Shown here: piece after piece, positions 53,369 to 62,685 of the stretch
Position numbering within the stretch: the first letter of the stretch is position 1
Layout: the number at the start of each line of letters is the position of its first letter
Assembly (NCBI GenBank): GCA_965198905.1
Contig: OZ240678.1
Coordinates: 1,240,001-1,304,000 of the forward strand
DNA: 64,000 nt
Source: CAHJWH01 sp965198905
GTDB taxonomy: Bacteria > Pseudomonadota > Alphaproteobacteria > Caulobacterales > Caulobacteraceae
Reading direction: 5' to 3'
The notes under the pieces: generated by a model
Databases searched by the model: none
What the model saw: only the letters and a program-made list of their open reading frames with translations
Told to the model about the DNA's origin: nothing
Position numbers and translations under genes: made by a program

Positions 53369-53860
53369 CTAGACCGTCGGCGCAGGGGGCGAGGTGATCA
53401 CCTCCATATTGTCACGCAGCAGGTAGAACATGTCCTGGAGCGCGGCGCTGCGCGCGTCGGCGGTGGCGGCCTGCTCCACCTCGCCAAGCTTTCGAGGCAG
53501 GTCCTGCGAAATGCCCTTCAGGATACATTTGAGGTCGCCGTCCGTGCCGCGCTTGGCCAGATCCACGTGGCCCTGCATGTCGAGAGCCGACAAGGCGCTG
53601 ATATCGGTCTTGAAGGCGTCGAAGGCCGGCAGGGGCGCCAAGCCCGCCGGCGCGGCGCGATATGCGGCGACCTCGCTCTTCAGCACGCCGGCGCGATGGA
53701 CGATGTCGGCATATAGCGGTTCGCGGGCTAGCGGGTTCTCCGCCGCCGCCGGGGCAGGCGTCTCGGCCAGCGCCGCCAGCATCAGCCGCGGCGTCTCGCG
53801 CGCCCCCGGATGAAAGGAGGCGAGCAGGATGGCGGCGGACATGGCGATGTCGCAGGACAT
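53369..53860 (-). CDS. Hypothetical helical protein
   Basis: 163 aa, mostly helical by composition. The N-terminus is mildly hydrophobic (MSCDIAMSAAILLASFHPGA) but not a clear signal peptide. Body: YADIVHRAGVLKSEVAAYRA, VDLAKRGTDGDLKCILKGIS, then an Ala-rich C-terminal helix. No domain recognised. It converges with the DUF6491 gene and faces pgi divergently. Confidence 0.6.
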   Translation of the reverse strand: MSCDIAMSAAILLASFHPGARETPRLMLAALAETPAPAAAENPLAREPLYADIVHRAGVLKSEVAAYRAAPAGLAPLPAFDAFKTDISALSALDMQGHVDLAKRGTDGDLKCILKGISQDLPRKLGEVEQAATADARSAALQDMFYLLRDNMEVITSPPAPTV

Positions 53861-53956
53861 GATCGATCTCCCGACGGTGGAGCGAGGCCGCTCGCTCGCC
53901 GCACTCCGCCGTCGAAATGGTAAACGGAAGATGACCGGCATGGCAGAGGAGCGCCC

Positions 53957-55582
53957 GTGACACGACCAGACCCCCCCGCCGGCGCCTGGGCGGCCTTCGA
54001 CCTCGCCGTCCAGCGCTCGGCCGGCGGCGCCCTCGTCGACCTGTTCGACCAGGAGCCGGATCGGCTGGCGCGCCTGTCGATCGAGGCCGCAGGCCTTCAC
54101 CTCGACCTGTCCAAGCAGGCGCTCACCGCCGAGGGCCTCATGGCGGGCTTAGCGCTCGCCCGGGCGGCGGGGGTGGAGGCGGCGCGCGGGCGGCTGTTCG
54201 AGGGGGCCGTAGTGAACACCTCCGAGCACCGCGCGGTTCTGCACCCCGCGTTGCGGGCGGCGCCCGGCGCGAGCTTCGCCGCCGAGGGCGAGCCGGTGTC
54301 GGCCGAGATCGAGGCCAACCGCGCGCGCATCAAGGCCTTGGCCGACGCCGTCCGCTCCGGCGAGGTCCGGGGCGCCACCGGCGAGCGCTTCCGCGCCATC
54401 GTGCACATCGGAATCGGCGGCTCGGACCTCGGTCCTCGCCTGGTGTGGGAGGCGCTGCGCCCGCTGGACGGCCCCCTGGTGCTGCGCTTCGCCGCAAACG
54501 TAGACGGGGCCGAGATGCTCGCGGCCCTGCAGGGGCTGGACCCCGCCTCCACCCTGGTGGTCATCGTCTCCAAGACCTTCACCACCCTGGAGACCCTCGC
54601 CAACGCCGGCCTCGCGCGGGCTTGGCTCGCGGCGGCGCTGGGCGAGGACGGCGTCGGCGCCCACCTGGCCGCGGTCTCCGCCGCGCCGGAAAAGGCAGGC
54701 CCGTTCGGTGTCGCGCCGGATCGGGTGTTCGCCTTCGCCGACTGGGTGGGGGGACGGTTCTCGATCTGGTCGGCGGTGGGTCTGTCCTGCGCCATCGCCC
54801 TCGGCTTCGAGACCTTCCAGGCCTTCCTGGACGGCGCCGCGGCCATGGACGCCCACTTCACCGAGGCGCCCCTGGAGCGCAACGCGCCGGTGCTGACGGC
54901 CCTGGCGGAGGTCTGGAACCGCAACGGCCTAGGCCGTCCGGTCCGTGCGGTCGTGCCCTATGCCCGCCGCCTGTCCCTGTTGCCGGCCTTCCTGCAACAG
55001 CTGGAGATGGAGTCCAACGGCAAGCAGGTGACGCGCGAAGGCCTCCCCGTCACCCACGCCACCGCCGTCACGGTGTTCGGCGACGCCGGCACCAACGGTC
55101 AGCACGCCTTCTTCCAGCTCCTGCACCAGGGGACCGACGTCATCCCCGTGGACCTGGTGCTCGTGGCGCAGGGCGAAGGGCCGCCCGACATGCACGCCAA
55201 GCTGCTCGCCAACGGCGTGGCCCAGGCCGAGGCGCTGATGATCGGCCGCTCAGAAGCCGACGTCCGCGCCGAACTGCACGCCCGAGGCATGGACTTGGCC
55301 GAGATCGAGGCCCTCGCCCCTCAGCGCACCTTCCCCGGCGGCCGGCCAAGCACCATGCTCGTGCTGCCCAGGGTGGATGCGGCGGCGCTCGGTGCGCTGC
55401 TGGCGCTCTACGAGCACAAGGTGTTCGTGGAAGGCGTGATCTGGGGGATCAACAGCTTCGACCAATGGGGCGTGGAACTCGGCAAGACCCTGGCCGCCCG
55501 CGTTCTCGGCGAACTCGAGGGGGGTGAGCGGCTGGACCACGACCCGTCCACCACGGCCCTGATCGCACGCTTCAGGGCCTGA
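53957..55582 (+). CDS. pgi: Glucose-6-phosphate isomerase
   Basis: 541 aa. Family signatures: HIGIGGSDLGPRLV (phosphate loop), VSKTFTTLETLANA, ADWVGGRFSIWSAVGL, active-site Glu in LEMESNGKQVT, His in HQGTDV, and the C-terminal NSFDQWGVELGK with the catalytic Lys. GTG start at 53957 with GAGGAG nearby. The N-terminal 100 residues are less conserved. Stands alone. Confidence 0.96.
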   Translation: MTRPDPPAGAWAAFDLAVQRSAGGALVDLFDQEPDRLARLSIEAAGLHLDLSKQALTAEGLMAGLALARAAGVEAARGRLFEGAVVNTSEHRAVLHPALRAAPGASFAAEGEPVSAEIEANRARIKALADAVRSGEVRGATGERFRAIVHIGIGGSDLGPRLVWEALRPLDGPLVLRFAANVDGAEMLAALQGLDPASTLVVIVSKTFTTLETLANAGLARAWLAAALGEDGVGAHLAAVSAAPEKAGPFGVAPDRVFAFADWVGGRFSIWSAVGLSCAIALGFETFQAFLDGAAAMDAHFTEAPLERNAPVLTALAEVWNRNGLGRPVRAVVPYARRLSLLPAFLQQLEMESNGKQVTREGLPVTHATAVTVFGDAGTNGQHAFFQLLHQGTDVIPVDLVLVAQGEGPPDMHAKLLANGVAQAEALMIGRSEADVRAELHARGMDLAEIEALAPQRTFPGGRPSTMLVLPRVDAAALGALLALYEHKVFVEGVIWGINSFDQWGVELGKTLAARVLGELEGGERLDHDPSTTALIARFRA

Positions 55583-55597
55583 AGACCTAGGCCGGCC

Positions 55598-55852
55598 TCA
55601 GGCCTCCGGCGTGTCGCCCGGATCGTAGGCGGCAGGATCGAGCCGCTCGTCCTCAGGATGGGCGTGACCGGAAAGGACGAAGCGCCGGTCGCAGTAGCCG
55701 CACTCCACAAAGCCTTTGCCGCCCATCTCCAGATAGACCCGAGGATGGCCGAGCGCCCCGCCGACCCCGTCGCAGGCCACCCGGTGGTCGTTCACCACGA
55801 CGATCTCCGGCGGCGCGGGCGCCACGGCCCGGACGGGCGAAGGCAGGGACAT
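55598..55852 (-). CDS. Zinc-finger (CHCC) protein
   Basis: 84 aa. VACDGVGGALGHPRVYLEMG then VECGYCDRRFVLSGHAHPED matches the zf-CHCC family, related to the NDUFS6 accessory subunit of complex I. The expected zinc ligands, Cys, His, Cys, Cys, are present. Downstream of and convergent with pgi. Confidence 0.88.
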   Translation of the reverse strand: MSLPSPVRAVAPAPPEIVVVNDHRVACDGVGGALGHPRVYLEMGGKGFVECGYCDRRFVLSGHAHPEDERLDPAAYDPGDTPEA

Positions 55853-55962
55853 GGAAGCTCCAGCTTGGCAAGGCGGACGGCGCCGCCTACCTAAGCGCGG
55901 TGCCCGTAAGCGTCAACGAACGGCGCAGGCGCACCCCCGCCGCCGAGGACCGTCCGACCCGA

Positions 55963-56940
55963 ATGAGCGCCCCAGCGACAGCTCCCGAATTCGCCATCCA
56001 GGCCGAGGGCCTGGTGAAGACCTATCCCGCGTCCAAGATGACGCCCGAAAAGACGGCGCTCCGGGGGATCGACCTCGCCATCCGCCGGGGTTCCATATTC
56101 GGGCTGCTGGGACCCAACGGAGCCGGGAAGTCCACCTTCATCAACATCCTGGCGGGACTGGTGAACAAGACCGCCGGCAAGGTGCAGATCTGGGGCATGG
56201 ACATCGACGCCCAGCCCCGCACCGCCCGAGGCGCCATCGGCGTTGTGCACCAGGAAATCGTGTCCGACGTCTTCTTCACCCCGCGAGAGGCGCTGGAGGT
56301 GCAGGCCGGCTTCTACGGCGTGAAGAAGGCCGACCGCAAGACCGACGAGATCCTGGCCAGCCTAGGGCTCACCGACAAGGCCGACGCCTATGTGCGCCAG
56401 CTTTCCGGCGGCATGAAGCGACGGCTGATGGTGGCTAAGGCCATGGTCCACTCCCCGCCGATCCTGATCCTGGACGAGCCGACCGCAGGCGTCGACGTCG
56501 AGCTCCGCCGCCAGCTTTGGGAGCGGGTGCAGGAGTTGAACGCCCTGGGCGTCACCATCGTGCTCACCACCCACTATCTGGAGGAGGCGCAGGCGCTTTG
56601 CGACACCATCGCCATCGTCAACCGTGGAGAAGTGGTCGCCTGCGAGCCCACGCCGCAGCTGCTGGGCCGGCTTGACACCCGCGCGGTGGTCATCGTGCCG
56701 TCTGCGCCGCTGGATTCCGCTCCGCCGTTGACGGGCTTCGACGCCAGGCTGCGGCCCGACGGCCGACTGGCGGTGACCTACAAGAGCGAACAGGCGAGCG
56801 TGGAGGCGGTGCTGGCGGCGGTGCGATCGGCCGGCGTGCAGATCAGGGACCTGACCACCGAACAACCCGACCTGGAAGACGTCTTCCTCTCCCTGACCTA
56901 CGGCGACGCCGCCCAGACCACCAGCCCCACAAGCTTTTGA
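55963..56940 (+). CDS. ABC-2 type ATP-binding protein without adjacent permease
   Basis: 325 aa. Walker A GPNGAGKST, Q-loop VVHQEI, signature LSGGMKRRLM, Walker B LILDEPTAGVD, His switch TTHYLEEAQ, and a C-terminal domain of about 95 residues with VRSAGVQIRDLTTEQPDLED typical of exporters of the DrrA/YadG type. A permease normally follows in this family but the next gene is the unrelated, convergent aldehyde oxidoreductase. ATG at 55963; earlier in-frame Met at 55900 is less likely. Confidence 0.9.
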   Translation: MSAPATAPEFAIQAEGLVKTYPASKMTPEKTALRGIDLAIRRGSIFGLLGPNGAGKSTFINILAGLVNKTAGKVQIWGMDIDAQPRTARGAIGVVHQEIVSDVFFTPREALEVQAGFYGVKKADRKTDEILASLGLTDKADAYVRQLSGGMKRRLMVAKAMVHSPPILILDEPTAGVDVELRRQLWERVQELNALGVTIVLTTHYLEEAQALCDTIAIVNRGEVVACEPTPQLLGRLDTRAVVIVPSAPLDSAPPLTGFDARLRPDGRLAVTYKSEQASVEAVLAAVRSAGVQIRDLTTEQPDLEDVFLSLTYGDAAQTTSPTSF

Positions 56941-57110
56941 GTCGTGCCGCGACACGAGACCCGCCGCTGGATCATCAAGCTGAGGGCCGCTGAACTCGGC
57001 TGTGACGCAGAAGGGAAGCGGGCCGATATACCGCCCGCCTCCTTCAAACTCTCTGCAGCCCGACTTACTGGCGTCAACGATCCCTGAAGCTGGGCAAGGT
57101 TAGCCGCCGC

Positions 57111-59345
57111 CTACTGATCAGGCAGGTCGGCGAGAAGCTTGTCCAGCGTGATCGGGAAATGCCGGGCGCGTATGCCGGTCGCATTATAGATGGCGTTGGC
57201 GACGGCCGCACCCGCGCCGCAGATGCCGACCTCTCCGATACCCTTGGCGTGTATCGGATTTGCGTGGACATCCCGCTCTGTAATAAAGACCACCTCAAGC
57301 TGGGGCACGTCGGCGTTCACCGGAACGTGGTATTCGGCCAAATCGTCATTGACCACCTTCCCCGTCCTCGTGTCGTGGACCAGGTCCTCGGTCAGCGCCG
57401 CGCCGATGCCAAAGGTCATACCGCCCAGGCATTGCGAGCGCGCCGTCTTCTCGTTGAGGATGCGCCCGGCGGCGAAGACGCCGAGCATCCGGCGGACGCG
57501 GGTCTCGCCCGTGACGACGTTGACGGCGACCTCAGCGAAATGTGCGCCGTAGGAGGCTTGGGCGAACTGCTTTTCCTGCTTCCCCGGCTTGATGCTGCCG
57601 ATCGCTTCCAGTCCGTCTCCCACGAGCGCGCTGATCGGCGTCGACCTGTTGTCGCCGATCGCGTCGCCGTCCTTCAAGGTCAGCGCGTCCTCGTCGACGC
57701 CCATCTTCTTCGCGAGCTTATGGCGCAAGGATTCGCATGCCAGATACACCGCCGATCCCGACGACGCCGCGCCCCACGAGCCGCCTGACCCCGCGGCCGG
57801 CACATCGTTGGTGTCGCCCAGTTCCACCTTGATCGACGCGACAGGGATGCCGAGGATTTCCGAGGCGATCTGGGTCAAGATGGTGTAGCTGCCGGTGCCG
57901 ACGTCGGTCATGGCCGACGACACCGTGGCTGATCCATCCGCATGGATCGCCACCTTGGCCGAGCTTTCCATCAAGACGTTGGATCGCGCCGCAGCCGCCA
58001 CGCCCATCCCGATCAGCCATTCGCCTTCGCGACGCGTCGCCGGCTTGGCGTGGCGCTTCTCCCAACCGAACCTCTTGGCGCCTTCGTCCAGCGCCGGCAT
58101 CAATGACCGGGACGAGAAGGGGATGGACTTCTCGGGGTCCTCGCTGGGCTCGTTGATCCGCCGAAGCTCGATCGGGTCCATGTCGAGCTTGGCGGCCAGC
58201 TCGTCCATCGCGCCCTCCAGGCCCAGCAACCCGACCGCCTCTCCCGGCGCGCGCATGGACCCCGAAAGCAGCCAGTTCAGCCTCACCAGATCGTGGGTGA
58301 TCAGGCGGTTTTCGCCCGAGTACAGGAAGTGGGTGGAGATCCCCGCCGGCTCGAAATAGTCCTCCGTTGAAAGGTTCGTCGCGGTCGTTTCGTGGCCGAT
58401 GCCGCTGAGTTTGCCGGTGGCGTCGGCGGCGAGGCGGATGCGTTGCGAGGTGTTCGATCGACGCACCGTGGCGTTGAACACCTGCTGGCGCATCATCACC
58501 GCCTTGACCGGTCGCCCGATCGTCTTGGCGGCGATCGCCGCGGCGACACTCTCCGTCGCGATGCCTAGCTTCGACCCGAAGCCGCCGCCGATGTAGTGGG
58601 AGATGATCCTGACCTTCTTCGGCGATACCCCGAGGGCCTTGGCGAGTTGCTGCCCGTCCGACGTCGGCATCTGGTAGGCGCCGTAGAGGGTCAATGCATC
58701 GTCGTTCCAGACCGCAATCGACGCATGGGGCTCCATCGCCGCCGAGTTCTGGCTCGGCGTCGTATAGGTCGAGTCGATGGTGACCGCCGCATCCCGCATC
58801 GCCTTGTCCAGGTCGCCCTGTTCGGATTGAGCGGGGATGTTGTTGGCCGGCAGATTCTCGTCGTGCTCCATATCCATGGAGAAGGCGAAAGCACCTTCGC
58901 CCTGCTCGTAATGGATGGGGAGCTGGGCTGCGGCGTCGCGCGCGCTCTCGAAGGTTTCGGCGACCACGATCGCCACCACCTGGCCGAAATAGGCGATCTC
59001 CTTCACGCCCTGCGTCGGGGCGTCGGTCTCTCCACCCTGCTGGGAAACCCGGATGAAACGGTCAAAGTCGACCACGACGTCGATGACGCCCGGCATGGAC
59101 TTCACCGCATCGGCGTCGATCGAGATGATCTTGCCCTTGCCGATTGTCGAGCCGACGAGAACCCCGTAGGCTAGGTTTTGGATCTGGTATTCCGCCGCAT
59201 AGGTCGCAGAGCCTGAGACCTTCTTAGGTCCATCCACCCTGTCCAAAGGCTTGCCGATGACGCCCTGCACGCCCGTATCGAGCAGGCTCGACGGGTGGGG
59301 CTTGTCCATGGTGAGCGTGACATGGTCGTCGCCGAAACCGAACAT
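57111..59345 (-). CDS. Molybdenum-binding subunit of aldehyde oxidoreductase (PaoC/YagR-like)
   Basis: 744 aa, xanthine-oxidase family. It binds the molybdenum cofactor (MCD in members of this type). N-terminal domain from TGVQGVIGKPLDRVDGPKKV, the YIGGGFGSKLG loop, GSMRAPGEAVGLLGLEGAMD, GSGGSWGAASSGSAVYLA, and the active-site Glu in IGEVGICGAGAAVANAIYNA near the C-terminus. Closest family by motif is PaoC. It is the last of three overlapping or adjacent subunit genes. No maturation chaperone of the PaoD/XdhC type is in the window. Confidence 0.88.
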   Translation of the reverse strand: MFGFGDDHVTLTMDKPHPSSLLDTGVQGVIGKPLDRVDGPKKVSGSATYAAEYQIQNLAYGVLVGSTIGKGKIISIDADAVKSMPGVIDVVVDFDRFIRVSQQGGETDAPTQGVKEIAYFGQVVAIVVAETFESARDAAAQLPIHYEQGEGAFAFSMDMEHDENLPANNIPAQSEQGDLDKAMRDAAVTIDSTYTTPSQNSAAMEPHASIAVWNDDALTLYGAYQMPTSDGQQLAKALGVSPKKVRIISHYIGGGFGSKLGIATESVAAAIAAKTIGRPVKAVMMRQQVFNATVRRSNTSQRIRLAADATGKLSGIGHETTATNLSTEDYFEPAGISTHFLYSGENRLITHDLVRLNWLLSGSMRAPGEAVGLLGLEGAMDELAAKLDMDPIELRRINEPSEDPEKSIPFSSRSLMPALDEGAKRFGWEKRHAKPATRREGEWLIGMGVAAAARSNVLMESSAKVAIHADGSATVSSAMTDVGTGSYTILTQIASEILGIPVASIKVELGDTNDVPAAGSGGSWGAASSGSAVYLACESLRHKLAKKMGVDEDALTLKDGDAIGDNRSTPISALVGDGLEAIGSIKPGKQEKQFAQASYGAHFAEVAVNVVTGETRVRRMLGVFAAGRILNEKTARSQCLGGMTFGIGAALTEDLVHDTRTGKVVNDDLAEYHVPVNADVPQLEVVFITERDVHANPIHAKGIGEVGICGAGAAVANAIYNATGIRARHFPITLDKLLADLPDQ

Positions 59346-59348
59346 CGC

Positions 59349-60332
59349 TTATACTCCCGTCAATTCGCGCAGGCAGGCTATGAGCGTGCGGCGCGCGAGC
59401 GGTATCTTAAAGTCGTTGGAGCCGAAGCCCCTGGCGTTGACCAGGAGCGCGTCCGCTGCCGCGGCGAAGACCGCAGGCGTGGGCTCGGCGCCCACCAGGA
59501 CGTCCTCGACCGCCGGGTCCCGCCAGGGCATCGGGCCAAGCCCGCCGAACGCCAGGGCCGCGGTGGCGATCTTGCCATCGGCGACGCTGACCACGCCCGC
59601 GACCGACACGAGCGCGAAGGCGTAGGACGCACGGTCACGCACCTTCCTGTAGATTTGCCGTGCACCCGCGACCGGGGCCGGCAATTCCACGTGGGTGATG
59701 AGTTCATCAGCCGCCAGCGCGGTTTCGATGTCTGGCGTATCGCCGGGCAGGCGGTAGAAATCCCCGATCGGAATACGCCGCCGATCTCCATCGGCTGTCA
59801 GGGTCACGATCGTGGCGTCGAGCGCGCGCATCGCCACCGGCATGTCGCCGGGATGCGTTGCGATGCACTGGTCGCTGGCGCCGAGCACGGCCAGGATGCG
59901 GTTATAACCGCCGATCGCCGAACAGCCTGAACCGGGCTTGCGCTTGTTGCAGCCGCTCGCCGTATCGTAAAAGTAATAGCAGCGCGTGCGCTGGAGGAGG
60001 TTGCCTCCGGTCGTCGCCATGTTGCGCAGCTGGCCCGACGCGCCCGCCAGCAAAGCGCGGCTCAGAACCTCATAACGCTCGATCACACGAGGATCGGCGG
60101 CCAGGTCGCTATTGGGCGCCAGCGCACCGATCTTCAGTCCGCCGTCGTCGGTGTCCTCGATATCGGCCAGGGCCAGACGGCTGATATCGACCAGCTTATC
60201 CGGGGTCTCGACCTGCAGTTTCATCAGATCGAGCAGGTTGGTGCCCCCTGCGATGAACTTGGCGGTGGTACGATCCAGGGTCCTGACCGCGCCCTCCGGG
60301 GTGTCGGCCTTCTCATATGTGAACATTCTCAC
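59349..60332 (-). CDS. FAD-binding subunit of aldehyde oxidoreductase (PaoB/YagS-like)
   Basis: 327 aa. FAD loop KFIAGGTNLLDLMKLQVETP, then a cysteine-bearing insert RCYYFYDTASGCNKRKPGSG and CSAIGG, with a further CIATHPGDM, that in E. coli PaoB holds an extra [4Fe-4S] cluster. Starts at GTG 60332, overlapping the iron-sulfur subunit stop by 4 bases (GTGA); an ATG two codons in (60326) is an alternative. Confidence 0.87.
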   Translation of the reverse strand: MRMFTYEKADTPEGAVRTLDRTTAKFIAGGTNLLDLMKLQVETPDKLVDISRLALADIEDTDDGGLKIGALAPNSDLAADPRVIERYEVLSRALLAGASGQLRNMATTGGNLLQRTRCYYFYDTASGCNKRKPGSGCSAIGGYNRILAVLGASDQCIATHPGDMPVAMRALDATIVTLTADGDRRRIPIGDFYRLPGDTPDIETALAADELITHVELPAPVAGARQIYRKVRDRASYAFALVSVAGVVSVADGKIATAALAFGGLGPMPWRDPAVEDVLVGAEPTPAVFAAAADALLVNARGFGSNDFKIPLARRTLIACLRELTGV

Positions 60333-60850
60333 GCGACGGCTCCTTCGCCCTTGGTCGCCCGGCCATCGGACACGTCGCGGATGGCGTCGACAATATTGGG
60401 ATAGGCTGAGCATCGGCAGAGATTGCCGCTCATCCGCTCGCTGATTTCGGCGTCGGTCAGGCGGGCCTCGGAAAGATTTTCCGACACGAAACTCGGCCAA
60501 CCCTTGTTCGCCTCGTCGAGCATGCCGACGGCGGAGCAGATCTGACCTGGCGTGCAGTAGCCGCACTGATAGCCGTCGTGGGCGACGAACGCCGCCTGCA
60601 ACGGATGAAGATGATCTGCAGAGCCCAGTCCCTCGATCGTCGTGATCTCGTCGCCCTGATGCCTCACTGCCAGGGTGAGGCAGCTGTTCACACGACGACC
60701 ATTGATCAGGATGGTGCAGGCCCCGCACTGGCCGTGATCGCAGCCCTTCTTACTCCCCGTGAGGGCGAGATGCTCCCGTAGCAGATCGAGCAGAGAGGTC
60801 CGAATGTCCGGATCTGCATCATAGGACTGACCATTTATGTTAAAGAACAT
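60329..60850 (-). CDS. Two [2Fe-2S] subunit of aldehyde oxidoreductase (PaoA/YagT-like)
   Basis: 173 aa. Plant-type ferredoxin cluster: KKGCDHGQCGACTILINGR; second cluster: QCGYCTPGQICSAVGML and SGNLCRCSAYPNIVDAI. The N-terminus starts directly at the ferredoxin fold (MFFNINGQSYDADPD) without the Tat leader that E. coli PaoA has, so the enzyme is predicted cytoplasmic unless a start further upstream was missed; no in-frame leader is seen. Confidence 0.9.
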   Translation of the reverse strand: MFFNINGQSYDADPDIRTSLLDLLREHLALTGSKKGCDHGQCGACTILINGRRVNSCLTLAVRHQGDEITTIEGLGSADHLHPLQAAFVAHDGYQCGYCTPGQICSAVGMLDEANKGWPSFVSENLSEARLTDAEISERMSGNLCRCSAYPNIVDAIRDVSDGRATKGEGAVA

Positions 60851-61240
60851 CAGTTTTCCTCAGACAGATATACAAACGCCCTGACTGAGCGTCGATGCCT
60901 ATGCCGATAGAGTCGACCTAACGAATGTCACCACCGTTTGGCGCCAACGGCCAAGCTTGGTGGACTTCGATTTATTGTAGCCCGACGACGCGTCGCCGCG
61001 ACCGCAGACCAGCCCGATCAGGAGCTCGAGGTTTTTGGGTGGCGCAGTCAGCACCAACCTTGCACCGATCCGCGTGGGTTGCTCCAGCGGGTTGGCGCGG
61101 CTACGCATGGCCCACCGGAAAGCGCGGCGCTGCCTTGGTCGGGTGAAACATCCCGATGGGCCCATCCCGGTCACGGTTCGCGCCTTCAGGCTGGCGCGCG
61201 TTGACCGGAGGGGGTCAGGCGGCTATTTCAGTCCTCGTAT
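60851..61240. other. 390-base region between the oxidoreductase operon and tRNA-Arg
   Basis: It must hold the promoter of the divergent paoABC-like operon and the tRNA promoter. Short frames on both strands have no recognisable product. A T/A-richer stretch at about 60831-60880 immediately precedes the operon. Nothing more can be supported. Confidence 0.5.
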
Positions 61241-61317
61241 GCACCCGTAGCTCAGCTGGATAGAGTGACGCCCTCCGAAGGCGTAGGTCACAGGTTCGAA
61301 TCCTGTCGGGTGCGCCA
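61241..61317 (+). tRNA. tRNA-Arg (anticodon CCG)
   Basis: 77 bases with encoded CCA. Acceptor GCACCCG pairs with CGGGTGC; D arm GCTC AGCTGGATA GAGT; anticodon stem ACGCC / GGCGT with loop CTCCGAA, anticodon CCG; T arm CACAGGTTCGAATCCTGT. All stems pair, so it is a canonical functional tRNA. Confidence 0.96.
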
Positions 61318-61766
61318 ACGGCCGTTGATTTCTTCGCCGATCGGTTCGGTTGGCTAGTGCAGGCCCGGGCTCCCCGTCAAATCCGCCGACCACGATGGAG
61401 TAAGGGGCTGAACGCTCGATCGTCCCAGTCACCTCTTCACGTCCGAAGATGACGCAGCAAGATGAAATAAACTGCTCCGCTCGCCGTCTTGGGGTGAGGC
61501 GTCGATGCGAGACGCGGGGTTTGGAATATGCGGACATCGGCGCTCACCCGCACTTGAATAAAGATCGTCCTCGAGAATGGACTAGGCGTCGCGGGCGCAC
61601 AACGCCTCGCCGCTGGAAGACCGGCGGGGACCAAAAGTTTTTACGACCGGATCGGGCTCGGTCTGCTTTCGCACGGGAACTGGAGAGCACAGACCCGCGC
61701 GTCTGTGACGCCGTGTGCCGAATGCTTGAAGACGTTCGTCCCGGATAGAGGCAAGGTGGCGCCCCA
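61318..61766. other. 449-base gap downstream of tRNA-Arg
   Basis: A frame at 61449-61748 could encode 99 residues (ending CRMLEDVRPG), basic and without a recognisable domain, 18 bases before the hydrolase gene; composition is less GC-biased at third positions than neighbouring genes, so it is probably non-coding. No second copy of the tRNA 3' end is visible. Confidence 0.4.
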
Positions 61767-62570
61767 ATGACCATACGCATCGCGATCGTGGACGGAACCG
61801 GGCCGGCCACCGGCTACGCCAAGGCCATGGAGAGGTCGTTCTGCCACGTGCTGTCGCTGCAGCTCGGGAGCGCAGCCGACTACCAGCGTGGGCCCAACGC
61901 CATGGGCATGGAGACCCTGCCGGAGGCGGCGCGGGCCTTCGGCTGGTGCGCCAAGGAGTACGCCCGCGATCGGAGCGTGCAGATCATGCTGGCGGGTTAC
62001 AGCCGTGGCGGCTCGGCGGTGATCATGGCGGCCGAGCAGCTGGAGAACATCGGCGTGCCGGTCCACTCCATGTTCCTGTTCGACCCCGTCGCGCGCCATC
62101 CCTATCCGGGCGGCGAGGTGATCCCCGGCAACGTCGCCTTCAGTCGAATAGCACGGCGCGACCAGAGCTGGAGCTTCGTGATGAAGTACGAGGGCACTCT
62201 TAGCGACAGCAAGAAGATCGGCGACAGCTCCAACCCCTGCCGCCCCTTCTTTGGCAATACCGGGCTGAATTGGCGCGGGCTCGGCGACCACCAGACGCCG
62301 ACAGTGTTCAAAGGCTCGCATGGGGCGCTGGGCGGCGTGGGCTGGAAGTTCGTCACCGAGGACGCGACATGCCAGCTGCAGGTCTCAGCCTGGATGGGCC
62401 AGCAGATGCGCTCGCGCGGGTTGATGGCCAATCTAGGGCCGGGCTTCCTGGACCCCACCCCGCCGGAAAAGCCGGCCACGGCCACCAAGCTCGTCGGTCA
62501 GGCGCTGGACGCCGGACTGCTGGCCAAGAGCGCGCTGGTGCGGATCGGGAGCGGCTGGTCGGGGCTGTAA
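61767..62570 (+). CDS. Alpha/beta-hydrolase-like protein (DUF2235-like)
   Basis: 267 aa. Nucleophile elbow GYSRG (residues 77-81, Ser79) in QIMLAGYSRGGSAVIMAAEQ, an acid in MFLFDPVARHP (Asp near 103), and a probable catalytic His in VFKGSHGALGGVGW (near 195), the order of a lipase-like triad. The FxGxHxxxGG box resembles that of DUF2235/T6SS phospholipase-like proteins, but no secretion genes are nearby. Substrate unknown. Confidence 0.65.
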   Translation: MTIRIAIVDGTGPATGYAKAMERSFCHVLSLQLGSAADYQRGPNAMGMETLPEAARAFGWCAKEYARDRSVQIMLAGYSRGGSAVIMAAEQLENIGVPVHSMFLFDPVARHPYPGGEVIPGNVAFSRIARRDQSWSFVMKYEGTLSDSKKIGDSSNPCRPFFGNTGLNWRGLGDHQTPTVFKGSHGALGGVGWKFVTEDATCQLQVSAWMGQQMRSRGLMANLGPGFLDPTPPEKPATATKLVGQALDAGLLAKSALVRIGSGWSGL

Positions 62571-62685
62571 GGAGACCGGACTCGATCTGCCAAACCCTAT
62601 GCTGAGCCTCTACACGTCTGCCTCAATCCTCCCGTGGACTTGCCTCGGAAAAGTGGAGAGCTCCCGATGAGGAAGGAGAGCCACC

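Noticed and set aside
60899..61204. Overlapping short frames between the oxidoreductase operon and tRNA-Arg
   Set aside because: None has a ribosome-binding site, a domain or consistent composition; the frames contradict each other across strands.
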